Source: Desmodesmus armatus (taxonomy: Eukaryota > Chlorophyta > Chlorophyceae > Sphaeropleales > Scenedesmaceae). From it: a stretch of DNA of 64,000 nt. Positions 1 to 15,000 of the stretch are shown here, piece after piece. Both the position numbers and the translations under genes were made by a program. The notes beneath the pieces were generated by a model that did no database searches, was not told where the DNA came from, and was given only the letters and a program-made list of their open reading frames with translations. Numbering within the stretch: the first letter of the stretch is position 1; each line of letters starts with the position of its first letter. The stretch is taken from positions 1 through 64,000 of the forward strand of contig VIIQ02000856.1 in assembly GCA_007449985.2 (NCBI GenBank). Direction: 5' to 3'.

Positions 1-3000
1 AAATTCAGCAGAGGCTTGCATAACGTTTGCAAGCATATACACAACATTGTCAAGCACAGAACCACAAAAGCACCATCATCATGTGGACTTCACTGAAAAC
101 CCTAACCATGTTGCAAGCTGCACACACCACCTCTTTTTTCACACAGGTGCACACAAGTGCACAGCTAGAAATCTCAGCAGAGGCTTGCATAACGTTTGCA
201 AGCATATACACAACATTGTCAAGCACAGAAACCACAAAAGCACCATCATCATGTGGGCTTCAATGAAAACCATAACCATGCTGCAAGCTGCACACACCAC
301 CTCTTTTTCACACAGGTGCACACAAGTGCACAGCTAGAAATTCAGCAGAGGCTTGCATAACGTTTGCAAGCATATACACACATTGTCAAGCACAGAAACC
401 ACAAAGCACCATCATCATGTGGACTTCACTGAAAACCCTAACCATGCTGCAAGCTGCACACACCACCACTTTTACTTCACACACAGGTGCACACAAGTGC
501 ACAGCTAGAAATCTCAGCAGAGGCTTGCATAACGTTTGCAAGCATATACACAACATTGTCAAGCACAGAAACCACAAAAGCACCATCATCATGTGGACTT
601 CACTGAAAACCCTACCCATGCTGCAAGCTGCACACACACCACCACTTTTTCACACAGGTCACACAAGTGCACAGCTAGAAAATTCAGCAGAGGCTTGCTA
701 ACGTTTGCAAGCATATACAACATTGTCACAGCATCAACCACAAACCAGCACCATCATCATGTGGACTTCACTGAAAACCCTAACCATGCTGCAAGCTGCA
801 CACACCACCCTTTTTCACACAGGTGCACACAAAGTGCACAGCTAGAAATCTCAGCAGAGGCTTGCATAACGTTTGCAAGCATATACACAACATTGTCAAG
901 CACAGAAACCACAAAAGCACCATCATCATGTGGCTTCACTGAAAACCATAACCATGCTGCAAGCTGCACACACCACCACTTTTTCACACAGGTGCACACA
1001 AGTGCACAGCTAGAAATCTCAGCAGAGGCTTGCATAACGTTTGCAAGCATATACACAACATTGTCAAGCACAGAAACCACAAAGCACCATCATCATGTGG
1101 ACTTCACTGAAAACCATAACCATGCTGCAAGCTGCACACACCACCACTTTTCCACACAGGTGCACACAAGTGCACAGCTAGAAATCTCAGCAGAGGCTTG
1201 CATAACGTTTGCAAGCATATACACAACATTGTCAAGCACAGAACCCAAAAGCACCATCATCATGTGGACTTCACTGAAAACCCTAACCATGCTGCAAGCT
1301 GCACACACCACCACTTTTTCACACAGGTGCACACAAGTGCACAGCTAGAAAATTCAGCAGAGGCTTGCATAACGTTTGCAAGCATATACACAACATTGTC
1401 AAGCACAGAAACCACAAAAGCACCATCATCATGTGGCTTCATGAAAACCATAACCATGCTGCAAGCTGCACACACCACCTCTTTTTCACACAGGTGCACA
1501 CAAGTGCACAGCTAGAAATTCAGCAGAGGCTTGCATAACGTTTGCAAGCATATACACAACATTGTCAAGCACAGAAACCACAAAAGCACCATCATCATGT
1601 GGACTTCACTGAAAACCATAACCATGCTGCAAGCTGCACACACCACCACTTTTTCACACAGGTGCACACAAGTGCACAGCTAGAAATCTCAGCAGAGGCT
1701 TGCATAACGTTTGCAAGCATATACACAACATTGTCAAGCACAGAAACCACAAAAGCACCATCATCATGTGGACTTCACTGAAAACCCTAACCATGCTGCA
1801 AGCTGCACACACCACATCTTTTTCACACAGGTGCACACAAAGTGCACAGCTAGAAATCTCAGCAGAGGCTTGCATAACGTTTGCAAGCATATACACAACA
1901 TTGTCAAGCACAGAAACCACAAAAGCACCATCATCATGTGGGCTTCAATGAAAACCATACCATGCTGCAAGCTGCACACACCACCTCTTTTTCACACAGG
2001 TGCACACAAGTGCACAGCTAGAAAATTCAGCAGAGGCTTGCATAACGTTTGCAAGCATATACACAACATTGTCAAGCACAGAAACCACAAAAGCACCATC
2101 ATCATGTGGACTTCACTGAAAACCCTAACCATGCTGCAAGCTGCACACACCACCACTTTTTCACACAGGTGCACACAAGTGCACAGCTAGAAATCTCAGC
2201 AGAGGCTTGCATAACGTTTGCAAGCATATACACAACATTGTCAAGCACAGAAACCACAAAAGCACCATCATCATGTGGACTTCACTGAAAACCCTACCCA
2301 TGCTGCAAGCTGCACACACCACCACTTTTTCACACAGGTGCACACAAGTGCACAGCTAGAAAATTCAGCAGAGGCTTGCATAACGTTTGCAAGCATATAC
2401 ACAACATTGTCAAGCACAGAAACCACAAAAGCACCATCATCATGTGGACTTCACTGAAAACCCTAACCATGCTGCAAGCTGCACACACCACCTCTTTTTC
2501 ACACAGGTGCACACAAAGTGCACAGCTAGAAATCTCAGCAGAGGCTTGCATAACGTTTGCAAGCATATACACAACATTGTCAAGCACAGAAACCACAAAA
2601 GCACCATCATCATGTGGGCTTCAATGAAAACCATAACCATGCTGCAAGCTGCACACACCACCACTTTTTCACACAGGTGCACACAAGTGCACAGCTAGAA
2701 ATCTCAGCAGAGGCTTGCATAACGTTTGCAAGCATATACACAACATTGTCAAGCACAGAAACCACAAAAGCACCATCATCATGTGGACTTCACTGAAAAC
2801 CATAACCATGCTGCAAGCTGCACACACCACCACTTTTTCACACAGGTGCACACAAGTGCACAGCTAGAAATCTCAGCAGAGGCTTGCATAACGTTTGCAA
2901 GCATATACACAACATTGTCAAGCACAGAACCACAAAAGCACCATCATCATGTGGACTTCAATGAAAACCCTAACCATGCTGCAAGCTGCACACACCACCA

Positions 3001-6000
3001 CTTTTTCACACAGGTGCACACAAGTGCACAGCTAGAAAATTCAGCAGAGGCTTGCATAACGTTTGCAAGCATATACACAACATTGTCAAGCACAGAAACC
3101 ACAAAAGCACCATCATCATGTGGGCTTCAATGAAAACCATAACCATGCTGCAAGCTGCACACACCACCTCTTTTTCACACAGGTGCACACAAGTGCACAG
3201 CTAGAAAATTCAGCAGAGGCTTGCATAACGTTTGCAAGCATATACACAACATTGTCAAGCACAGAAACCACAAAAGCACCATCATCATGTGGACTTCACT
3301 GAAAACCCTAACCATGCTGCAAGCTGCACACACCACCTCTTTTTCACACAGGTGCACACAAGTGCACAGCTAGAAATCTCAGCAGAGGCTTGCATAACGT
3401 TTGCAAGCATATACACAACATTGTCAAGCACAGAAACCACAAAAGCACCATCATCATGTGGGCTTCACTGAAAACCATAACCATGCTGCAAGCTGCACAC
3501 ACCACCACTTTTTCACACAGGTGCACACAAGTGCACAGCTAGAAATCTCAGCAGAGGCTTGCATAACGTTTGCAAGCATATACACAACATTGTCAAGCAC
3601 AGAAACCACAAAAGCACCATCATCATGTGGACTTCACTGAAAACCATAACCATGCTGCAAGCTGCACACACCACCACTTTTTCACACAGGTGCACACAAG
3701 TGCACAGCTAGAAATCTCAGCAGAGGCTTGCATAACGTTTGCAAGCATATACACAACATTGTCAAGCACAGAACCACAAAAGCACCATCATCATGTGGAC
3801 TTCAATGAAAACCCTAACCATGCTGCAAGCTGCACACACCACCACTTTTTCACACAGGTGCACACAAGTGCACAGCTAGAAAATTCAGCAGAGGCTTGCA
3901 TAACGTTTGCAAGCATATACACAACATTGTCAAGCACAGAAACCACAAAAGCACCATCATCATGTGGGCTTCAATGAAAACCATAACCATGCTGCAAGCT
4001 GCACACACCACCTCTTTTTCACACAGGTGCACACAAGTGCACAGCTAGAAAATTCAGCAGAGGCTTGCATAACGTTTGCAAGCATATACACAACATTGTC
4101 AAGCACAGAAACCACAAAAGCACCATCATCATGTGGACTTCACTGAAAACCCTAACCATGCTGCAAGCTGCACACACCACCACTTTTTCACACAGGTGCA
4201 CACAAGTGCACAGCTAGAAATTCAGCAGAGGCTTGCATAACGTTTGCAAGCATATACACAACATTGTCAAGCACAGAAACCACAAAAGCACCATCATCAT
4301 GTGGACTTCACTGAAAACCCTAACCATGCTGCAAGCTGCACACACCACCACTTTTTCACACAGGTGCACACAAGTGCACAGCTAGAAAATTCAGCAGAGG
4401 CTTGCATAACGTTTGCAAGCATATACACAACATTGTCAAGCACAGAAACCACAAAAGCACCATCATCATGTGGACTTCACTGAAAACCCTAACCATGCTG
4501 CAAGCTGCACACACCACCACTTTTTCACACAGGTGCACACAAGTGCACAGCTAGAAATCTCAGCAGAGGCTTGCATAACGTTTGCAAGCATATACACAAC
4601 ATTGTCAAGCACAGAAACCACAAAAGCACCATCATCATGTGGACTTCACTGAAAACCCTACCCATGCTGCAAGCTGCACACACCACCACTTTTTCACACA
4701 GGTGCACACAAGTGCACAGCTAGAAAATTCAGCAGAGGCTTGCATAACGTTTGCAAGCATATACACAACATTGTCAAGCACAGAAACCACAAAAGCACCA
4801 TCATCATGTGGACTTCACTGAAAACCCTAACCATGCTGCAAGCTGCACACACCACCACTTTTTCACACAGGTGCACACAAGTGCACAGCTAGAAAATTCA
4901 GCAGAGGCTTGCATAACGTTTGCAAGCATATACACAACATTGTCAAGCACAGAAACCACAAAAGCACCATCATCATGTGGACTTCACTGAAAACCCTAAC
5001 CATGTTGCAAGCTGCACACACCACCTCTTTTTCACACAGGTGCACACAAGTGCACAGCTAGAAATCTCAGCAGAGGCTTGCATAACGTTTGCAAGCATAT
5101 ACACAACATTGTCAAGCACAGAAACCACAAAAGCACCATCATCATGTGGGCTTCAATGAAAACCATAACCATGCTGCAAGCTGCACACACCACCTCTTTT
5201 TCACACAGGTGCACACAAGTGCACAGCTAGAAAATTCAGCAGAGGCTTGCATAACGTTTGCAAGCATATACACAACATTGTCAAGCACAGAAACCACAAA
5301 AGCACCATCATCATGTGGACTTCACTGAAAACCCTAACCATGCTGCAAGCTGCACACACCACCACTTTTTCACACAGGTGCACACAAGTGCACAGCTAGA
5401 AATCTCAGCAGAGGCTTGCATAACGTTTGCAAGCATATACACAACATTGTCAAGCACAGAAACCACAAAAGCACCATCATCATGTGGACTTCACTGAAAA
5501 CCCTAACCATGCTGCAAGCTGCACACACCACCACTTTTTCACACAGGTGCACACAAGTGCACAGCTAGAAAATTCAGCAGAGGCTTGCATAACGTTTGCA
5601 AGCATATACACAACATTGTCAAGCACAGAAACCACAAAAGCACCATCATCATGTGGACTTCAATGAAAACCCTAACCATGCTGCAAGCTGCACACACCAC
5701 CTCTTTTTCACACAGGTGCACACAAGTGCACAGCTAGAAAATTCAGCAGAGGCTTGCATAACGTTTGCAAGCATATACACAACATTGTCAAGCACAGAAA
5801 CCACAAAAGCACCATCATCATGTGGACTTCACTGAAAACCCTAACCATGCTGCAAGCTGCACACACCACCACTTTTTCACACAGGTGCACACAAGTGCAC
5901 AGCTAGAAATCTCAGCAGAGGCTTGCATAACGTTTGCAAGCATATACACAACATTGTCAAGCACAGAAACCACAAAAGCACCATCATCATGTGGGCTTCA

Positions 6001-9000
6001 ATGAAAACCATAACCATGCTGCAAGCTGCACACACCACCTCTTTTTCACACAGGTGCACACAAGTGCACAGCTAGAAAATTCAGCAGAGGCTTGCATAAC
6101 GTTTGCAAGCATATACACAACATTGTCAAGCACAGAAACCACAAAAGCACCATCATCATGTGGACTTCACTGAAAACCCTAACCATGCTGCAAGCTGCAC
6201 ACACCACCACTTTTTCACACAGGTGCACACAAGTGCACAGCTAGAAATCTCAGCAGAGGCTTGCATAACGTTTGCAAGCATATACACAACATTGTCAAGC
6301 ACAGAAACCACAAAAGCACCATCATCATGTGGACTTCACTGAAAACCCTAACCATGCTGCAAGCTGCACACACCACCTCTTTTTCACACAGGTGCACACA
6401 AGTGCACAGCTAGAAATTCAGCAGAGGCTTGCATAACGTTTGCAAGCATATACACAACATTGTCAAGCACAGAAACCACAAAAGCACCATCATCATGTGG
6501 ACTTCACTGAAAACCCTAACCATGCTGCAAGCTGCACACACCACCACTTTTTCACACAGGTGCACACAAGTGCACAGCTAGAAAATTCAGCAGAGGCTTG
6601 CATAACGTTTGCAAGCATATACACAACATTGTCAAGCACAGAAACCACAAAAGCACCATCATCATGTGGACTTCACTGAAAACCCTACCATGCTGCAAGC
6701 TGCACACACCACCACTTTTTCACACAGGTGCACACAAGTGCACAGCTAGAAAATTCAGCAGAGGCTTGCATAACGTTTGCAAGCATATACACAACATTGT
6801 CAAGCACAGAAACCACAAAAGCACCATCATCATGTGGACTTCACTGAAAACCCTAACCATGCTGCAAGCTGCACACACCACCTCTTTTTCACACAGGTGC
6901 ACACAAGTGCACAGCTAGAAATCTCAGCAGAGGCTTGCATAACGTTTGCAAGCATATACACAACATTGTCAAGCACAGAAACCACAAAAGCACCATCATC
7001 ATGTGGACTTCACTGAAAACCCTACCCATGCTGCAAGCTGCACACACCACCACTTTTTCACACAGGTGCACACAAGTGCACAGCTAGAAATCTCAGCAGA
7101 GGCTTGCATAACGTTTGCAAGCATATACACAACATTGTCAAGCACAGAAACCACAAAAGCACCATCATCATGTGGACTTCACTGAAAACCATAACCATGC
7201 TGCAAGCTGCACACACCACCTCTTTTTCACACAGGTGCACACAAGTGCACAGCTAGAAAATTCAGCAGAGGCTTGCATAACGTTTGCAAGCATATACACA
7301 ACATTGTCAAGCACAGAAACCACAAAAGCACCATCATCATGTGGACTTCACTGAAAACCCTAACCATGCTGCAAGCTGCACACACCACCACTTTTTCACA
7401 CAGGTGCACACAAGTGCACAGCTAGAAAATTCAGCAGAGGCTTGCATAACGTTTGCAAGCATATACACAACATTGTCAAGCACAGAAACCACAAAAGCAC
7501 CATCATCATGTGGACTTCACTGAAAACCCTAACCATGCTGCAAGCTGCACACACCACCACTTTTTCACACAGGTGCACACAAGTGCACAGCTAGAAAATT
7601 CAGCAGAGGCTTGCATAACGTTTGCAAGCATATACACAACATTGTCAAGCACAGAAACCACAAAAGCACCATCATCATGTGGACTTCACTGAAAACCCTA
7701 ACCATGCTGCAAGCTGCACACACCACCTCTTTTTCACACAGGTGCACACAAGTGCACAGCTAGAAATCTCAGCAGAGGCTTGCATAACGTTTGCAAGCAT
7801 ATACACAACATTGTCAAGCACAGAAACCACAAAAGCACCATCATCATGTGGGCTTCAATGAAAACCATAACCATGCTGCAAGCTGCACACACCACCTCTT
7901 TTTCACACAGGTGCACACAAGTGCACAGCTAGAAAATTCAGCAGAGGCTTGCATAACGTTTGCAAGCATATACACAACATTGTCAAGCACAGAAACCACA
8001 AAAGCACCATCATCATGTGGACTTCACTGAAAACCCTAACCATGCTGCAAGCTGCACACACCACCACTTTTTCACACAGGTGCACACAAGTGCACAGCTA
8101 GAAATCTCAGCAGAGGCTTGCATAACGTTTGCAAGCATATACACAACATTGTCAAGCACAGAAACCACAAAAGCACCATCATCATGTGGACTTCACTGAA
8201 AACCCTAACCATGCTGCAAGCTGCACACACCACCACTTTTTCACACAGGTGCACACAAGTGCACAGCTAGAAAATTCAGCAGAGGCTTGCATAACGTTTG
8301 CAAGCATATACACAACATTGTCAAGCACAGAAACCACAAAAGCACCATCATCATGTGGGCTTCAATGAAAACCATAACCATGCTGCAAGCTGCACACACC
8401 ACCTCTTTTTCACACAGGTGCACACAAGTGCACAGCTAGAAAATTCAGCAGAGGCTTGCATAACGTTTGCAAGCATATACACAACATTGTCAAGCACAGA
8501 AACCACAAAAGCACCATCATCATGTGGACTTCACTGAAAACCCTAACCATGCTGCAAGCTGCACACACCACCACTTTTTCACACAGGTGCACACAAGTGC
8601 ACAGCTAGAAATCTCAGCAGAGGCTTGCATAACGTTTGCAAGCATATACACAACATTGTCAAGCACAGAAACCACAAAAGCACCATCATCATGTGGGCTT
8701 CAATGAAAACCATAACCATGCTGCAAGCTGCACACACCACCTCTTTTTCACACAGGTGCACACAAGTGCACAGCTAGAAAATTCAGCAGAGGCTTGCATA
8801 ACGTTTGCAAGCATATACACAACATTGTCAAGCACAGAAACCACAAAAGCACCATCATCATGTGGACTTCACTGAAAACCCTAACCATGCTGCAAGCTGC
8901 ACACACCACCACTTTTTCACACAGGTGCACACAAGTGCACAGCTAGAAATCTCAGCAGAGGCTTGCATAACGTTTGCAAGCATATACACAACATTGTCAA

Positions 9001-12000
9001 GCACAGAAACCACAAAAGCACCATCATCATGTGGACTTCACTGAAAACCCTAACCATGCTGCAAGCTGCACACACCACCTCTTTTTCACACAGGTGCACA
9101 CAAGTGCACAGCTAGAAAATTCAGCAGAGGCTTGCATAACGTTTGCAAGCATATACACAACATTGTCAAGCACAGAAACCACAAAAGCACCATCATCATG
9201 TGGACTTCACTGAAAACCCTAACCATGCTGCAAGCTGCACACACCACCACTTTTTCACACAGGTGCACACAAGTGCACAGCTAGAAAATTCAGCAGAGGC
9301 TTGCATAACGTTTGCAAGCATATACACAACATTGTCAAGCACAGAAACCACAAAAGCACCATCATCATGTGGACTTCACTGAAAACCCTACCCATGCTGC
9401 AAGCTGCACACACCACCACTTTTTCACACAGGTGCACACAAGTGCACAGCTAGAAAATTCAGCAGAGGCTTGCATAACGTTTGCAAGCATATACACAACA
9501 TTGTCAAGCACAGAAACCACAAAAGCACCATCATCATGTGGACTTCACTGAAAACCCTAACCATGCTGCAAGCTGCACACACCACCTCTTTTTCACACAG
9601 GTGCACACAAGTGCACAGCTAGAAATCTCAGCAGAGGCTTGCATAACGTTTGCAAGCATATACACAACATTGTCAAGCACAGAAACCACAAAAGCACCAT
9701 CATCATGTGGACTTCACTGAAAACCCTAACCATGCTGCAAGCTGCACACACCACCACTTTTTCACACAGGTGCACACAAGTGCACAGCTAGAAATCTCAG
9801 CAGAGGCTTGCATAACGTTTGCAAGCATATACACAACATTGTCAAGCACAGAAACCACAAAAGCACCATCATCATGTGGACTTCACTGAAAACCATAACC
9901 ATGCTGCAAGCTGCACACACCACCACTTTTTCACACAGGTGCACACAAGTGCACAGCTAGAAATCTCAGCAGAGGCTTGCATAACGTTTGCAAGCATATA
10001 CACAACATTGTCAAGCACAGAAACCACAAAAGCACCATCATCATGTGGACTTCACTGAAAACCCTAACCATGCTGCAAGCTGCACACACCACCACTTTTT
10101 CACACAGGTGCACACAAGTGCACAGCTAGAAATTCAGCAGAGGCTTGCATAACGTTTGCAAGCATATACACAACATTGTCAAGCACAGAAACCACAAAAG
10201 CACCATCATCATGTGGACTTCAATGAAAACCATAACCATGCTGCAAGCTGCACACACCACCTCTTTTTCACACAGGTGCACACAAGTGCACAGCTAGAAA
10301 ATTCAGCAGAGGCTTGCATAACGTTTGCAAGCATATACACAACATTGTCAAGCACAGAAACCACAAAAGCACCATCATCATGTGGACTTCACTGAAAACC
10401 CTAACCATGCTGCAAGCTGCACACACCACCACTTTTTCACACAGGTGCACACAAGTGCACAGCTAGAAATTCAGCAGAGGCTTGCATAACGTTTGCAAGC
10501 ATATACACAACATTGTCAAGCACAGAAACCACAAAAGCACCATCATCATGTGGACTTCACTGAAAACCCTAACCATGCTGCAAGCTGCACACACCACCAC
10601 TTTTTCACACAGGTGCACACAAGTGCACAGCTAGAAAATTCAGCAGAGGCTTGCATAACGTTTGCAAGCATATACACAACATTGTCAAGCACAGAAACCA
10701 CAAAAGCACCATCATCATGTGGACTTCACTGAAAACCATAACCATGCTGCAAGCTGCACACACCACCACTTTTTCACACAGGTGCACACAAGTGCACAGC
10801 TAGAAATCTCAGCAGAGGCTTGCATAACGTTTGCAAGCATATACACAACATTGTCAAGCACAGAAACCACAAAAGCACCATCATCATGTGGACTTCACTG
10901 AAAACCCTAACCATGCTGCAAGCTGCACACACCACCACTTTTTCACACAGGTGCACACAAGTGCACAGCTAGAAATCTCAGCAGAGGCTTGCATAACGTT
11001 TGCAAGCATATACACAACATTGTCAAGCACAGAAACCACAAAAGCACCATCATCATGTGGGCTTCAATGAAAACCATAACCATGCTGCAAGCTGCACACA
11101 CCACCACTTTTTCACACAGGTGCACACAAGTGCACAGCTAGAAATCTCAGCAGAGGCTTGCATAACGTTTGCAAGCATATACACAACATTGTCAAGCACA
11201 GAAACCACAAAAGCACCATCATCATGTGGACTTCACTGAAAACCCTAACCATGCTGCAAGCTGCACACACCACCACTTTTTCACACAGGTGCACACAAGT
11301 GCACAGCTAGAAATCTCAGCAGAGGCTTGCATAACGTTTGCAAGCATATACACAACATTGTCAAGCACAGAAACCACAAAAGCACCATCATCATGTGGAC
11401 TTCACTGAAAACCCTAACCATGCTGCAAGCTGCACACACCACCTCTTTTTCACACAGGTGCACACAAGTGCACAGCTAGAAAATTCAGCAGAGGCTTGCA
11501 TAACGTTTGCAAGCATATACACAACATTGTCAAGCACAGAAACCACAAAAGCACCATCATCATGTGGACTTCAATGAAAACCCTAACCATGCTGCAAGCT
11601 GCACACACCACCACTTTTTCACACAGGTGCACACAAGTGCACAGCTAGAAATTCAGCAGAGGCTTGCATAACGTTTGCAAGCATATACACAACATTGTCA
11701 AGCACAGAAACCACAAAAGCACCATCATCATGTGGACTTCACTGAAAACCCTAACCATGCTGCAAGCTGCACACACCACCACTTTTTCACACAGGTGCAC
11801 ACAAGTGCACAGCTAGAAATCTCAGCAGAGGCTTGCATAACGTTTGCAAGCATATACACAACATTGTCAAGCACAGAACCCACAAAAGCACCATCATCAT
11901 GTGGACTTCACTGAAAACCCTAACCATGCTGCAAGCTGCACACACCACCACTTTTTCACACAGGTGCACACAAGTGCACAGCTAGAAAATTCAGCAGAGG

Positions 12001-15000
12001 CTTGCATAACGTTTGCAAGCATATACACAACATTGTCAAGCACAGAAACCACAAAAGCACCATCATCATGTGGGCTTCAATGAAAACCTAACCATGCTGC
12101 AAGCTGCACACACCACCACTTTTTCACACAGGTGCACACAAGTGCACAGCTAGAAAATTCAGCAGAGGCTTGCATAACGTTTGCAAGCATATACACAACA
12201 TTGTCAAGCACAGAAACCACAAAAGCACCATCATCATGTGGACTTCACTGAAAACCTAACCATGCTGCAAGCTGCACACACCACCACTTTTTCACACAGG
12301 TGCACACAAGTGCACAGCTAGAAAATTCAGCAGAGGCTTGCATAACGTTTGCAAGCATATACACAACATTGTCAAGCACAGAAACCACAAAAGCACCATC
12401 ATCATGTGGACTTCACTGAAAACCCTAACCATGCTGCAAGCTGCACACACCACCTCTTTTTCACACAGGTGCACACAAGTGCACAGCTAGAAAATTCAGC
12501 AGAGGCTTGCATAACGTTTGCAAGCATATACACAACATTGTCAAGCACAGAAACCACAAAAGCACCATCATCATGTGGACTTCACTGAAAACCATAACCA
12601 TGCTGCAAGCTGCACACACCACCACTTTTTCACACAGGTGCACACAAGTGCACAGCTAGAAAATTCAGCAGAGGCTTGCATAACGTTTGCAAGCATATAC
12701 ACAACATTGTCAAGCACAGAAACCACAAAAGCACCATCATCATGTGGACTTCACTGAAAACCCTAACCATGCTGCAAGCTGCACACACCACCACTTTTTC
12801 ACACAGGTGCACACAAGTGCACAGCTAGAAATCTCAGCAGAGGCTTGCATAACGTTTGCAAGCATATACACAACATTGTCAAGCACAGAAACCACAAAAG
12901 CACCATCATCATGTGGACTTCACTGAAAACCCTAACCATGCTGCAAGCTGCACACACCACCACTTTTTCACACAGGTGCACACAAGTGCACAGCTAGAAA
13001 ATTCAGCAGAGGCTTGCATAACGTTTGCAAGCATATACACAACATTGTCAAGCACAGAAACCACAAAAGCACCATCATCATGTGGACTTCACTGAAAACC
13101 CTAACCATGCTGCAAGCTGCACACACCACCTCTTTTTCACACAGGTGCACACAAGTGCACAGCTAGAAATCTCAGCAGAGGCTTGCATAACGTTTGCAAG
13201 CATATACACAACATTGTCAAGCACAGAAACCACAAAAGCACCATCATCATGTGGACTTCACTGAAAACCCTAACCATGCTGCAAGCTGCACACACCACCA
13301 CTTTTTCACACAGGTGCACACAAGTGCACAGCTAGAAATCTCAGCAGAGGCTTGCATAACGTTTGCAAGCATATACACAACATTGTCAAGCACAGAAACC
13401 ACAAAAGCACCATCATCATGTGGGCTTCAATGAAAACCATAACCATGCTGCAAGCTGCACACACCACCACTTTTTCACACAGGTGCACACAAGTGCACAG
13501 CTAGAAATCTCAGCAGAGGCTTGCATAACGTTTGCAAGCATATACACAACATTGTCAAGCACAGAACCCACAAAAGCACCATCATCATGTGGACTTCACT
13601 GAAAACCATAACCATGCTGCAAGCTGCACACACCACCTCTTTTTCACACAGGTGCACACAAGTGCACAGCTAGAAATCTCAGCAGAGGCTTGCATAACGT
13701 TTGCAAGCATATACACAACATTGTCAAGCACAGAAACCACAAAAGCACCATCATCATGTGGGCTTCAATGAAAACCATAACCATGCTGCAAGCTGCACAC
13801 ACCACCTCTTTTTCACACAGGTGCACACAAGTGCACAGCTAGAAAATTCAGCAGAGGCTTGCATAACGTTTGCAAGCATATACACAACATTGTCAAGCAC
13901 AGAAACCACAAAAGCACCATCATCATGTGGACTTCACTGAAAACCCTACCCATGCTGCAAGCTGCACACACCACCACTTTTTCACACAGGTGCACACAAG
14001 TGCACAGCTAGAAAATTCAGCAGAGGCTTGCATAACGTTTGCAAGCATATACACAACATTGTCAAGCACAGAAACCACAAAAGCACCATCATCATGTGGA
14101 CTTCACTGAAAACCCTAACCATGCTGCAAGCTGCACACACCACCACTTTTTCACACAGGTGCACACAAGTGCACAGCTAGAAATCTCAGCAGAGGCTTGC
14201 ATAACGTTTGCAAGCATATACACAACATTGTCAAGCACAGAAACCACAAAAGCACCATCATCATGTGGGCTTCAATGAAAACCATAACCATGCTGCAAGC
14301 TGCACACACCACCTCTTTTTCACACAGGTGCACACAAGTGCACAGCTAGAAAATTCAGCAGAGGCTTGCATAACGTTTGCAAGCATATACACAACATTGT
14401 CAAGCACAGAAACCACAAAAGCACCATCATCATGTGGACTTCACTGAAAACCCTAACCATGCTGCAAGCTGCACACACCACCACTTTTTCACACAGGTGC
14501 ACACAAGTGCACAGCTAGAAATCTCAGCAGAGGCTTGCATAACGTTTGCAAGCATATACACAACATTGTCAATCACAGAACCCACAAAAGCACCATCATC
14601 ATGTGGACTTCAATGAAAACCCTAACCATGCTGCAAGCTGCACACACCACCACTTTTTCACACAGGTGCACACAAGTGCACAGCTAGAAAATTCAGCAGA
14701 GGCTTGCATAACGTTTGCAAGCATATACACAACATTGTCAAGCACAGAAACCACAGAAGCACCATCATCATGTGGGCTTCAATGAAAACCATAACCATGC
14801 TGCAAGCTGCACACACCACCTCTTTTTCACACAGGTGCACACAAGTGCACAGCTAGAAAATTCAGCAGAGGCTTGCATAACGTTTGCAAGCATATACACA
14901 ACATTGTCAAGCACAGAAACCACAAAAGCACCATCATCATGTGGACTTCACTGAAAACCCTAACCATGCTGCAAGCTGCACACACCACCACTTTTTCACA

